From positions 21,883-85,882 of the forward strand of contig JAWPHD010011218.1 of the NCBI GenBank assembly GCA_037043455.1: a DNA stretch of 64,000 nucleotides, in the 5' to 3' direction. The notes under the pieces were generated by a model. It made no database searches, was not told the DNA's origin, and saw only the letters and a list, made by a program, of their open reading frames with translations. The stretch's first letter is position 1, and the number at the start of each line of letters is the position of its first letter. The position numbers and the translations under genes were made by a program. Positions 11,464-22,321 of this stretch are shown here, piece after piece. This stretch comes from Cyrtodaria siliqua (Eukaryota; Mollusca; Bivalvia; Adapedonta; Hiatellidae).

Positions 11464-13432
11464 ATGATGGATTTTAGGAGAACAATATTGTTTATAGGGA
11501 TATTATCATACTTGACTGTATGTGAAACATTAGCCGTGGAGGGAGAACAAAATGCCTGTACCGTAAGTTTAATAATTCCACGCGAAAGCATAAAAAGCAC
11601 ATGTGCCGAGAATCAGTTTTCCTCAATGAAAATGAAGTCAATCGAAAGCCAGCTGACACATTTGCGACGCAGCATCGGTGAATTGCAAGTGAAACTTACA
11701 TCAACGATATCGCGGAGTGCTAGTCCAGTCAGCGCCGAAAATGTTAAAGATATGATGCAGAGAATAATGCAAATTGAAACAATAAGCATTCCAAATTTAG
11801 AGAGAAAAGTGGAATTAGCTGATAAAAAGAAAAAGGCTGAAGCTAAGGGCAATACAGAAATGGCTGAGTCAATGAGTAAGCGCAGTCTATTAAGACTAAT
11901 CCGACAAGTTACAAAGAAAGAAATTGCCAGTATGAAAGATCAAATCAGAGAAGAAATCCGTAATGAACTACTAGAAGACTTTGCCACCACTACAAAACAG
12001 AAAAGCAAATATAAGAGAGACAAAACAAGTTTCAGTCATTCAAATATTGATACAGACATGAATAGTGTTACAATGTTCAAGAAAAGAAACCGTTTTGAAG
12101 ATGATGATTTTTTTCAAGAACAATACTTTCAAAATGGGTTTGATCAAAGGTTAGAAAGGCTAGCTAGATTAGTTGCACATGACACTACAGATAGTGCAAT
12201 AGACAATGAAGTTCCTGAGGATACAGAACCAGAATATGTGCAAGCAGACGGTCAGTTTAATTACGGAATGAATAAAATTATATTTGACAATTTTAGAAAT
12301 GAAATGACAACAAAACTGAATCAGCAAACTGAGCGAGTTAAAACTATTGTCAACAAACAATTAAATGTTGCTGAAAATAAAATTACACAAATGTTGACTA
12401 TCATTGAGAGCATGAAGAGTGAGTATGATAAAAAGCTAGAAGAAATAGGCACAAATGTCGGTGAACATGGACTGAATGCAAAGGTAGAGCAAATAGAGAC
12501 CGATGTAGTCACTCTGGCTACAGGTATTTCATCATTAAGAGAAAATTTCTTTTCAGATCCACAAATGCAGAACTATTTCAAACAAGAGCAGCTGGAAGTC
12601 GAAAACAAAATTATGGCAAAGTTTGCAAAGTCGTCATCTCAAACAAGAATACAAATGGAATCATTACAAAAACAAGTGGACTTGCAAAGCGCAGTTCAGA
12701 TGAGCATGCAGAACCAACAAAGGAGTGACGTTACATTTAGAGCTGACACAAGAGTGAACTTACACTTTATGGAAAACAATATCACACAAATTCTAGATCG
12801 ACTGCAAGCTGTTAATGCATCCCTTAACCCTGATTATGAAGAGCAGTTTGATTTAAAGGAACTGGAACATCAAGCTGACATAACAAACACGATCAATTTC
12901 GTGGAAAATGTCCGGAATATATGGCCATATATAGTGGGTAATTTAACTTATATTGAAGATGTACACCAAACTGATTTGGAAGAGACGCATCAAAAATTCA
13001 CAAAAATTGAAACAAAAATCGAGATATTGAAACAAAACCAGACAATGTTAGAAGAACAAATAAGGTCAGTAAAGAATGACATTGAGAGAATGGAAGAATC
13101 GCTAATTGGTATAGAAAAGAAGAATAAGGAAAAAGCTATGGAAAATAACGAATGGGTCCAAGAAGATTTTAAATTTACCTATGGTAGGTCAGGATGTCAT
13201 GGGGGTAAACAATATGTAAAAAAGACTGGATATAAAACTGCTGCTTTTGTTGGAGTGGCATTGTGCTCTCATACTCGATATAAAATATACCTTAGTGCTT
13301 CCCTAGATGACACCTTCCTCGATATTGGCGACAGAGACAAATTTGGAGAGGACCACTGTGAGTTTGTTGGAGCAACGAAAGATTTAACCATTACAGTTGG
13401 AAAATCAGCTAACCAATGGGATAAAATACCAG
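11464..13432 (+). CDS. Exon 1 of the secreted coiled-coil gene
   Basis: This is one long open exon of 656 codons plus one base (phase 1). The donor is CAG|gtttgt at 13433. Without splicing the frame ends two codons later at a TAA inside the donor region, giving a 658-residue form lacking the last part of the C-terminal domain. An upstream leader exon cannot be excluded. Confidence 0.88.
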
Positions 13433-16400
13433 GTTTGTAAAACAGTTATATTTTATGTTTTACATTCAATTACCTCTATAACTGCACCAGAAGTTTTACA
13501 AAACAAGCACTGTACGGGAGGTTATTGGCAAACTCCAAAGGCTAATTTTATGGAAAACAAAGGCCATAAAACAAGCGCAAAACAAGCAATAAAACATAAA
13601 ATTAAGATGCATTGCATTGTTGTTTGTTTTTCAGAACAAGAGGCATGCTAAAGTATGAGAATGTTCGGCATATATATAAGTGATGAACGTCCCATTATTT
13701 AACATTTATGGGTTAGGTTATATCACAAGTATGACTGGGGTTGTAGGGGGAAAGGGGTATGGGAGTAGGTTATATCACAAGGAGGACTGGGGTGGTATGG
13801 GGAAGAGGTGTATGGGGGTAGGTTATATCACAAGGAGGACTGGGGTGGTAGGGGGGAGAGGTGTATGGGGGTAGGTTATATCACAAGTATGATTGGGGTG
13901 GTAGGGGGAAAGGGGTATGGGGTAGGTTATATCACAAGGAGAACTGGGGTGGTAGGGGCAGAGGGGTATGTGGGTAGGTTATATCACAGGGAAAAGTAGA
14001 GATTTAAAAACCTTATAATGCTTGATAAACTGTCTTGAACTGGAGCTATACTAGATGTGACTGGTACTAAATGGTCTTGATCTGGAACTAAATAGGCTCA
14101 GTGGGAAGGATGTTAAGAGGGTTATAAAAAATAATTTTCCATCAAAACTATAATCTGCCAACCACTTTTTATGTAATTTGAAAAAAAAATTAATACAAAG
14201 AAAACTTTGTGCAATACATTAATAAGTCGCACTAAATTGCCCTGGGACATAGCAGTTATAGGACTGACCCGAGATTCCTCTGTTATTGAGAATCTCTATA
14301 ATTCATCCATGTAATTAACTGACCCCAGATCAATAAAAAACCCATTTTCACACAGCAGGGCATCAATTATCTGACAGCAGATAGGCACATTTAAAAAATT
14401 AGAAATAAGTGTAACAAAATGCTATCTGCAAATAGAGATAAGGCTGTGATATATACTTCTAACATTTAATTCTGCAAGGACAAAGTTTTAGCTCATTAGC
14501 TGGCATGTTAGGTGATTTATTGTCATTTTATTGACCTCAAGCTGATTATCATGTAACTTGAGCTGAGTAAAAACTACTACAGGTTTTTGGGTCAGTCCTA
14601 TAACATACAATGGTACTTGAGGTTGGTTGATAGTATCTTATTTAAATCTTGAGGTTGGTTGATAGTATCTTATTTCAATCTTGAGGTTGGTTGATAGTAT
14701 CTTATTTCAATCCCCAATTACCTCTGTACAGGATATTAACAAACTGTTATCAGAGAAATTCTTTTGCAGTTGTTTATATTCAACATCTAGTAATGTATAT
14801 GTCATTTCTACATGTGAAGTACGTTTTAAATAAAATACAAAATAAAGGCTAAATTTATTATCTTCACGTTTTTTTAAAAAAGTGTTAGGGGATATTGTGT
14901 TTGTCAACAGAGAGAAAGAGAAAATTTATTTTTGGCATCGCGCCTAGGGGCCCTTAAGGCGTGGGGGGTCAATAGAGTAAAAAATTATTTAGTGTTATTT
15001 TTCCATATATTGTTGGTATTATACAGTATAGTTTGCTACTGTGGGACTCTGGGTTGGGGTCAAAAGTTCAAATACACAAAGACTCTAAATTGTATTTATT
15101 AATTTACAGTGTCATACATTTGTTTGTTTGTTTTGTTTGTATGTTGTTTTACATCATTTTCAACACATGCAAGGTTATACATGAGAGTCGATTTTTTTGT
15201 GGTGGAGGCACCCACTTTTTCTGAGTAGAACCAGTACTGTAAACCTCCCACCATCCGTAAGAATCGACACTTCCCGACTTACAAGACGAGCTCCCAGTTG
15301 GATTTGAACCCACAGCGGCGAGAGCGAAGGTTTACAACGCAACGTTGTTAACCATTCGGCCACGGAGACGTAGTACTACTAGTATTCTGAGTATCAAAGA
15401 ACAATCAACACAAGTTGTGTTACCCCTAGATTTGAATAAAGGGTCAAAGGGGTGAACATATATTTGTTTAGCATACTGACCTGTGTGAAGAACACGTTTG
15501 AAATGGGTGACCAAAAAATTAATAACAGATACTTTATTTTAAACATTTGTTTGTGTTTTTTAAAATAATTTGGGGGATTTTTTTTTTTATTTTTTTTTTT
15601 GCACGGCGGTGGGTGGCAATGAATAGGCAACTGAAACATATTATGGTTTCATTTGTGTTTGGTTTGACACCCACTGCCTTCTTTAAGGATGGTATCCCTA
15701 TTATCTGTAATTTCCCATTGGAAGTAATTTCCCATTGAAATTGCATACATAAAAAAAATTGATACAAAACAAGAACTTATAACAGTCTATTTAACATCAT
15801 TTTAGAATTAGAATTTTGTGTTTTTGGGTTTCAAGAACCTCGTTACTCAATGAGTAAAACCTCAGTGTGTTCTGAGAATGTAATGAGCTTTAAATTAACT
15901 GGTTTCAATGGTCCATTTTTTATCACTGAACCAATCAGAATGCTCCATTCATATTTTCATTTGGTTGTTTCTATCATGACATCACTTTCTGGTATTATGA
16001 CATCACACCCTGGTATTATGACATCACATCATGCTATTATGATGCAACTCAGTGTGTTCTCACCTGAATGAGCCTTTTAATTACTGTGAGAAACAGATTG
16101 ACTGTTTGTATCAATCACTGAGTAGTAAGTTTCTTGAAACCAAGAATCACAAAATTTTAAAAATAAAATAATTCTAAAATGATTTAATAGACTGTTTTTT
16201 ATGTTTACATCTTCATCTAAGCAGTAAATATGTGAATTGATAACTGCGCATCTTATGTTGTAGTCAAGGTATTGTTGTATTAATCAAATCTAACTTTTAT
16301 GTGAAAAAGCATATTGTTGTTTTTTCTCAATCTTTAAAAAAGGTTGCACCCCCTCTAACCTCAAATCCTGTAGCATACCATATAAGGGAATACCATCCTT

Positions 16401-17384
16401 AAAGCAGTGAATGGAAGTTTTAAAGTAGCTATCCTGCCAAACAACATAATTATGTACACCGCTCCTAAACATGAAGATGTTGAGGTATATAATATATAAT
16501 TTGCATATTTTGAGAATCCAAACTCTATAGATGCAAAATAAATGGCATTAACTTGCCAGGTCAAACTTCAAAACATAGGCATCGAATTAACAGTTACCAA
16601 CTCATAATTCATTTTACGTATATTGAATCACGGGTATTTTAAGAACCCGTGAAAAAAAATACTTTCAGTTGGCACATATACATTATTATATGACCTGAAC
16701 ACCTGGACAGAGTTTTAAGAAACATTTTTGTTGTGCAATTTTGCCATTATTTGGCGGGTTATTTTCTTTAACATGTGTATTTCTAATGAATTGAATTGAA
16801 TTGGGTTTTAAGGCGCACCAACACAGGAAAGGTTATATGGCGCCTAACAGGCATGAACATGCCAGGCTCATCCTCCATGTACATTGAGATAACATATGGA
16901 GAATGGACCTAGGACCTTCACACCCTGAACTGCAGAGTTGCTGCAAATTCTATTGTAGACACTCCATTTATGTGGGAGCGACGTTTATTGTTTTTCTGCC
17001 ACTGCTCTTAGTGATGTGAACGAGATGGCACCTGAAACAATGCAGGAGTCATGATGAAGACCTTTAATGAGCATGAACAAAAAATGACAAAATGAATATG
17101 AATGGGGGGATCCTACCCCTCTGCATGTGACGGTGGTTGTACTCTACCCCGGCAACCACACGTGGGTATTTATACTGAAGATAAACATTAAAACTTAAAT
17201 ATTACAAAAATTCTTATTTTATCACTAAATCCTATTGAACACTATAACAACTTTCACATTTTCATGTAACTTTTATATTTCAGGTTTTAAAAGGGCTGAC
17301 TGGGGTGAGATTCCAATCAAAGGGACATTATCCTTCATGAGTCCCACACCTCCATGGTATGAATGCGGAGTTACCATTCCTTGA
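11464..17384 (+). CDS. Secreted coiled-coil protein with unrecognised cysteine-bearing C-terminal domain (two exons, 689 aa)
   Basis: Join 11464..13432 with 17284..17384. Residues 1-24 form a signal peptide (basic FRR, hydrophobic core to about residue 19, likely cleavage after TLA). Cys32 and Cys47 follow. Most of residues 52-565 is charged, heptad-like coiled coil broken by acidic linkers. Sequons for N-glycosylation are at Asn439, 451, 493 and 525. The last about 120 residues form a compact domain with Cys578, 601, 632 and 684, motifs YKIYLSASLDDTFLDIGD and FGEDHCEFVGA, and a C-terminus WYECGVTIP. The layout suggests a secreted oligomer displaying a C-terminal binding head, which is inference. 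I do not recognise the family. The start is the first of two adjacent ATGs, directly before the signal peptide. Confidence 0.85.
13711..13990. repeat. G-rich minisatellite, 52-53 bp x about 5
   Basis: 'ttatatcaca' recurs at 13718, 13770, 13823, 13876, 13927 and 13979, with 'aggactggggtggtaggggg' between. The + strand is strongly G-rich and rich in GGGG runs. Confidence 0.92.
14616..14711. repeat. 32-bp tandem repeat x3
   Basis: Three copies of 'cttgaggttggttgatagta' + 'tcttatttcaat' start at 14616, 14648 and 14680 with one or two substitutions. Confidence 0.93.
15119..15371 (-). mobile_element. tRNA-derived SINE, family A, copy 3 (best head)
   Basis: On the minus strand the head reads 'cgtctccgtggccgaatgg' (box A-like TGGCCGAATGG), then 'gggttcaaatcc' (box B). 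The family body and a CAAA-type tail follow. Box A resembles Ser/Leu-type tRNA heads. Nearly full length. Confidence 0.85.
15787..16197. mobile_element. TIR element family B (MITE), copy 2
   Basis: Left end AACAGTCTATTTAACATC and right end AATGATTTAATAGACTGTT are inverted. The interior includes 'atgacatcac' repeats and 'gatgcaactcagtgtgttct', shared with the copies at 1880, 19624 and 45804. No transposase. Confidence 0.85.
16360..16765 (-). repeat. Dispersed repeat family I, copy 1
   Basis: It is the reverse complement of the copies at 32872, 44318 and 50434. Shared words include 'gagaatccaaactctatag', 'taccaactcataattcattt' and 'tatatgacctgaacacctgg'. About 400 bp, non-coding. Confidence 0.8.
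16788..17170 (+). repeat. Dispersed repeat family F, long copy
   Basis: It starts with AATTG repeats and 'gggttttaaggcgcaccaac', passes through 'ctgaactgcagagttgctgc' and 'gaagacctttaatgagcatg', and ends at 'ctaccccggcaaccacacg'. It is collinear with 41168..41640 and the inverse of 33313..33930. Its 3' part is the source motif of two minisatellites. Confidence 0.85.
17284..17384 (+). CDS. Exon 2 of the secreted coiled-coil gene (C-terminus and stop)
   Basis: The acceptor 'ttatatttcag' precedes GTTTTAAAAGG. Two bases complete Gly657, then 32 codons run to TGA at 17382..17384. The encoded end contains KRADWGEIP, SPTPPW and YECGV, which extend the C-terminal domain and supply its fourth cysteine. 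The phase fits exon 1 exactly. The exon is too short to stand out as an open frame. Confidence 0.82.
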
Positions 17385-17444
17385 TCATACATGCTAAACT
17401 CCTTTGTGGTTGACATTTTTCAAATTCTCATGATCTCCAATAAC

Positions 17445-17450
17445 AATAAA
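17445..17450 (+). promoter_or_regulatory. Candidate polyadenylation signal
   Basis: AATAAA lies 61 bases after the TGA of the coiled-coil gene. A second AATAAA is at 17559..17564. Confidence 0.45.
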
Positions 17451-17634
17451 TTGACCATCAACAAAAGATAAAACAATCTTTAAATGGAATTAGAAGATGA
17501 GGACGCATCAAGAACCTAGCTTAGCAGGCGTGAGAGGTGTTACTTCGTACATAAAGTCAATAAACCGAGTCTGATGCTATATTGTCTTGGTTGTGTTTGT
17601 TGCTTTCAAAGCATCTCCTTTATAAGTATTTATT

Positions 17635-17840
17635 ACACTTCTATGCGTGAAAGATTGGGATTAATATTTTCTCAGTGCAAGAATATTCATTATTGCTAAA
17701 TATTAATAACTAACTCAGAACACAATAATAATAACTACCGTTGCTAACTCAGAACACAATAATTACTAACGTTGCGACGTTGAGGCGTGACGTCAACAAG
17801 GTCTACCACTCGTGAAGGATTTCCCTATAATCGATCCCAG
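17635..17840 (-). repeat. Dispersed repeat family K, copy 1
   Basis: It contains 'gtgaaagattggga', 'attcattattgctaaatatt' and 'gtgacgtcaac'. It is the inverse of 29600..29755 and 35790..35925. Each copy carries a CRE-like TGACGTCA core. Confidence 0.65.
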
Positions 17841-18426
17841 CAGTTAAATAATCTCTATGTAATGACATTCACACTAGCGTTTGGGGCGTTTGTTTCAGCA
17901 GTAGTTTTTTTTGACTTTTCAGACAAAATTCATCTACTACCTAAATAATTTGTATATCAGTGAAATAGACATTTTTAGTGGTAAATAAAAATACTTTTCA
18001 AAATCCGTTGAGAAATAAAAACTTCATGTGCGAAAGCTGTTTTTGATCGATCATTTTCAATGCAAAATTCTGCTGCATGAAAAATTTGAAAAACATTTTT
18101 TTTTATAATTTGTATTCAAAAATGGTTTTAAATTGTTGGATATTAGCAAATTAAGACACCCTGAAAGTTCTATATGAAGGATTGCTGAAGTTATTTGAAA
18201 TTGTTTAATTTTCTGCCAACAAGGAATTTACCAAGGAAAAGTCCCCTCAAAAAATCATTTTGGCTGTAAAATATTTATTTCTCAACCGATTTCGAAAAGT
18301 AAAGTAGTTTTATTTACCACAAAAAATGCCAGTTCCAATGATATATAACTGATGTAAGTATTATTTAAATTGCTCAAGTTACTGCAGAAAAACCTTTGGC
18401 TGAAACAAGCGTCCCAAACAATATAT
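17841..18426. other. Intergenic sequence with no gene seen
   Basis: AT-rich and without protein-like open frames or a repeat with another copy in the window. Confidence 0.5.
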
Positions 18427-18567
18427 AAATATTGCATCCCAGTGAGGGTGACAGTGGATATTGTCAACCAGAGGAAAATAATGTCAACCGAGGCGAAGAC
18501 GAGGTTGATAATATTTTTCCGAAGGTTGACAATATCGACTGTCACCCTCACTGGGATGCAATATTTA
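18427..18567. repeat. 140-bp near-perfect palindrome (foldback)
   Basis: The left arm 'aaatattgcatcccagtgag'... mirrors '...ctcactgggatgcaatattt'. Pairing continues inward ('gtcaacc' with 'ggttgac') to a centre around 18496. It could fold into a long hairpin. It looks like a foldback MITE. Confidence 0.85.
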
Positions 18568-18569
18568 TT

Positions 18570-19620
18570 TTATTATATCGAACAAATGTTTTGACTAAAA
18601 TTTAAATATACGAGTGGGAAAAATCGCAATAATTTTTTTTTTTTTTTTATTTATATTTTTATACCAGTTTTGATTTAAAGTAACAAATCTGCTCACAACG
18701 TTTTTTTATTGTCGTTTGGTAAACCAAGCGTCTTACGATTGACATAACTTCAACTGTATTTTAATAAGTGTCCACCGATTTCCAATTGCCAAAGCGTTTC
18801 GTTATTGGAAAAACCCAAAACCTATTTTTATACTTTCCGTGATGTCACAATCGTGTAACAGTAAAAACTGTTTACCGGTGAACAGTAAAAATTGCCTCAC
18901 GCTAAGGGTATGGGCAATTTATACAGGAGTGTAAATGTGAGGTATAATAATAGCGTTTGTTTCATGCAGTGAAGCACTGTAAAATGTCTCCCTGTGCTAA
19001 GAATCAGTAGTGTTATTTGTTTTTTTTATATATATTATCAATAGCGTTGAATTCACGTTCACAGTGCAAATTTCCTTGCAGAAACTCTTGTAACTTGTTC
19101 TGCATCTATACATATAGTTTCAATAGCCTTGCATTCATTCTCGAAGTGCACATTTCTGGGCCACTCCTTGAGATGTTAAAGATTAGCCAGTATGTGACAT
19201 CAACTAGACAGCAGGGGACCTGGTCCTTGCAGACTTTTGGGGAACCAAAAGCCATTACCTTCTACATCTAGATAATCGGCTGGTACATCTATACTGAACC
19301 AAAGTTCTAACGCAACGTGATTGTTTTTGCCTGTATAACTTATGTGAAGGATGCTTATTCCAAAACAAGTGAAGCACCAACAGTGATGCGAACGCCGGAT
19401 TGCGATTTCAACATTTTTAACTGAATATCTAAGTAAAAAGGGGGGATAATTCAGATAAAATACATGACAATTAAGGTAAAATACATGACAGAGTTATGGT
19501 TCTTGTCATATAACATTGTGTAATGATAATGAACATGTGTGCATAATTTCGAAGCTTTATGACAGTTTGTTTCTGAGAAATGAAGAAAAACAAAAACTTT
19601 AACCAAAACGTCAAAACACG
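18570..19620. other. Intergenic sequence with no gene seen
   Basis: A T-rich run lies at about 18630. The 84-codon frame at 19017..19271 has no recognisable domain and no splice or start context that I trust. Confidence 0.45.
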
Positions 19621-19623
19621 TAG

Positions 19624-20050
19624 AACAGTCTACTAAATCATTTTAGAATTATTCTATATTTAGAATTTTATGATTCTTGGTTTCAAGAAACTCATTACTC
19701 ATTGAGAGATGTAATTAGTCTTAATCTGTTTCTCACAGCAAGTTAAATGCTCAGTCAGTTCTCAGAACACACTGAGTTGCATCATAATGGCATGACATGA
19801 TATCATAATATCAGGATGTGATGTCATAATACCAGAAAGTGATGTCATGATAGAAACAACCAAATGAAAACATGAATGAAGCATTCTGATTGGTTCAGAG
19901 ATAAAAATTGGGCCAATGAAACAAGTTAATTTAAACCCATTACATTCTCAGAACTCATTGAGGTTTTACTTGACATTGAGTAATGAGGTTCTTGAAATCA
20001 ATCACAAAATTCTACTAAAAAAATAATTCTAAAATGATTTAATAGACTGT
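19624..20050. mobile_element. TIR element family B (MITE), copy 3, most complete
   Basis: AACAGTCTACTAAATCATTT at the left matches AAATGATTTAATAGACTGTT at the right in inverse. The similarity runs about 80 bp into each side. GTAG flanks both ends, suggesting a 4-bp target duplication. The interior is non-coding. Confidence 0.88.
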
Positions 20051-20310
20051 TGTAGACGGACGGACGTAAATTGCCAAACTATAAACCTGGATTTGCTATG
20101 CAATCTGGCTAATGATATGGAAACAATATAAAGGTGTTTTGTGAGTTTTTTGATGCAATTATAGGCTAAGGATATGCTTAAATTTGTACTTGAATTAATT
20201 TTAATAGTTTCCGATTTGTATCTGATCAATATTTCATGTAACAATTACAATTATTATTATTTTTATTTGTTCTTTATTCATTGGAAATCAATCCTAAATG
20301 TTTAGTTTCT

Positions 20311-20520
20311 TTCCTATAGTGAGCCAGACACTTGGTCTAAATACATTCCTATAGTGAGCCAGACACTTGGTCTAAATACATTCCTATAGTGAGCCAGACA
20401 CTTGGTCTAAATACATTCCTATAGTGAGCCAGACACTTGGTCTAAATACATTCCTATAGTGAGCCAGACACTTGGTCTAAATACATTCCTATAGTGAGCC
20501 AGACACTTGGTCTAAATACA
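20311..20520. repeat. 35-bp tandem repeat x6, near-identical
   Basis: 'cctatagtgagccagacact' recurs every 35 bases from 20313 to 20488 with almost no substitutions, indicating recent expansion. Confidence 0.96.
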
Positions 20521-20562
20521 ATATATACTGAACAAAAGAAGTTTAGCACCACTTTTTAGGGT

Positions 20563-20672
20563 TTGTTTGTTTTGTTTTGTTTGGTGTTTTACATCATTTT
20601 CAACACATGTAATGTTATATATGGCGGTCGTGGAGGCAGACAACTGGGTAGAAGCAGTACTGTGCCTTATAA
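20563..20672 (-). mobile_element. tRNA-derived SINE, family A, copy 4 (3' part only)
   Basis: It has the tail and part of the body: 'tgttttacatcattttcaac', 'gttatatatggcggtcg' and 'gggtagaagcagtactgt'. The head is missing. It abuts the 47-bp array directly. Confidence 0.7.
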
Positions 20673-21150
20673 AAGGGACACACAGCAATCTTTGGAGACA
20701 CTATTATATCCCCCTATAAAAGGGACACACGGCAATCTTTAGAGACACAATTATATCCCCCTATAAAAGGGACACACAGAAATCTTTAGAGACACTATTA
20801 TATCCCCCTATAAAAGGGACACACAGCAATCTTTAGAGGCACTATTATATCCCCCAATAAAAGGGACACACAGCAATCTTTAGAGGCACTATTATATCCC
20901 CCAATAAAAGGGACACACGGCAATCTTTAGAGGCACTATTATATCCCCCTATAAAAGGGATACACGGCAACCTTTAGAGGCAGTATTATATCCCCCTATA
21001 AAAGGGACACACGGCAACCTTTAGAGACACTATTATATCCCCCTATAAAAGGGACACACAGCAACCTTTAGAGGCAGTATTATATCCCCTTATTAAAAGG
21101 ACAAACGGCAATCTTTATAGACACTGTTATATCCCCCTATTAAAGGGACA
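20665..21150. repeat. 47-bp minisatellite x about 10, derived from element H terminus
   Basis: The unit is 'cccctataaaagggacacac' + 'ggcaatctttagagacacta' + 'ttatatc'. The 'agggacacacggcaatctt' core is the TIR of element family H (48335). Two further units lie apart at 21885..21960. Confidence 0.92.
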
Positions 21151-21884
21151 AATGGCATACAGGGCACAAAAACTCCACTCGTCCGCTCGTATTGACGAGT
21201 GAAATTCGAATCCGGACGAGTGAAACCCATGAATCGGTCGTCCGAGAGGACGAGTAACATTTCAGTAGAAAAAAACAACAAGGAAAATAGTTCTTACATA
21301 GTTTATTAAGCGATAAAATGCAGTTAATAGTCGCAACTCTGTTTATTTAGCGATAAAATGCAATTTTAAGTCAACCGGATAATGGGAAATTGACGCATTT
21401 CCGTTTTGGGACATTCTAAAATGCGGCTCCCGTTCTAATTTCACGGAGTGCAAACGTTACGATATTTAATGTTATACAAATAACACTTTCAAAGGGGAAA
21501 TCTTTAAGGGCACTAGTCAGCTTTTGGGTGACTGGGGCCAGGGCCTTCAGTAAGGGGAATTGCAAAAAGTATGCTGTTTTCCTGTATTGGAGTTTAACAT
21601 TTTCTAATAAAAAAATGTTTTGTTTTTTTAAGAGGGCAATTTTTATCAGGAAAAGGGGGAAATATATACCAAGTTTCATAATTTTCATTGATTTATATGA
21701 AGAAAAAACAGCACATTATGTTTCCTTTTGTTTTATTTATATATAATAGTGTTAAATGATGGTATCTGACTACTTTGTGATCTTTTACAATCAGAGCAGG
21801 ACGAGTAAACATCCTATAAGGACAAGTAACATGTCAATGCCACTCATCCTACCGGCCGAGTATACAGTAAAATATATTTTGTCC
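21151..21884. other. Sequence between split parts of the 47-bp array
   Basis: It includes a dispersed repeat with 'agggcacaaaaactccactc' and 'gacgag' words. A similar form occurs at 53055..53190. No gene seen. The 90-codon minus-strand frame at 21416..21688 has no recognisable feature. Confidence 0.45.
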
Positions 21885-21960
21885 CCTGGCAACCTTTAGA
21901 GACACTATTATATCCCCCCTATAAAAGGGACACGCGACAATCCCTTTTAGAGGCACTAAT

Positions 21961-22321
21961 TTATCAGTAATAGATTTAAACCTATGGTCAAAAAACGAAG
22001 AAAATATTAAAACTCCAAATGGTATTACCTGTTACATACTTGTTTGCACGCAGAATACATGTGACAATGATACTGGATTAATAAATCGAGGTGCTTATTG
22101 TAAAGGGGGCACATCAGGCAGCTTTTTGTGGGGTCATTGGGTCCGACTTAAAATAGTTGAATACATGTACAATATTTTCTGAAACATAATAAATTAGCCT
22201 TAAATGATCCCTTACTCACAAGGAAATTTGTTTTGCACACTAATAATATTATGTGCTATCCTATGTTACGCACCAGGGTAAACTTTAGAATTCCATTAAA
22301 AAAAAATATGCTTGATAAATA
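21961..22321. other. Unique sequence before the 25-bp array
   Basis: No gene or repeat recognised. Confidence 0.4.

Larger units (their letters stand above)
13433..17283 (+). other. Intron of the coiled-coil gene, 3.85 kb, repeat-filled
   Basis: It begins gtttgt and ends ttatatttcag. It holds two minisatellites, a family A SINE, a family B MITE, one copy each of dispersed repeats I and F, and inverted flanks ('ttctttaaggatggtatccc' near 15680 and its inverse near 16390) around the MITE. No further exon is seen. Confidence 0.75.
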
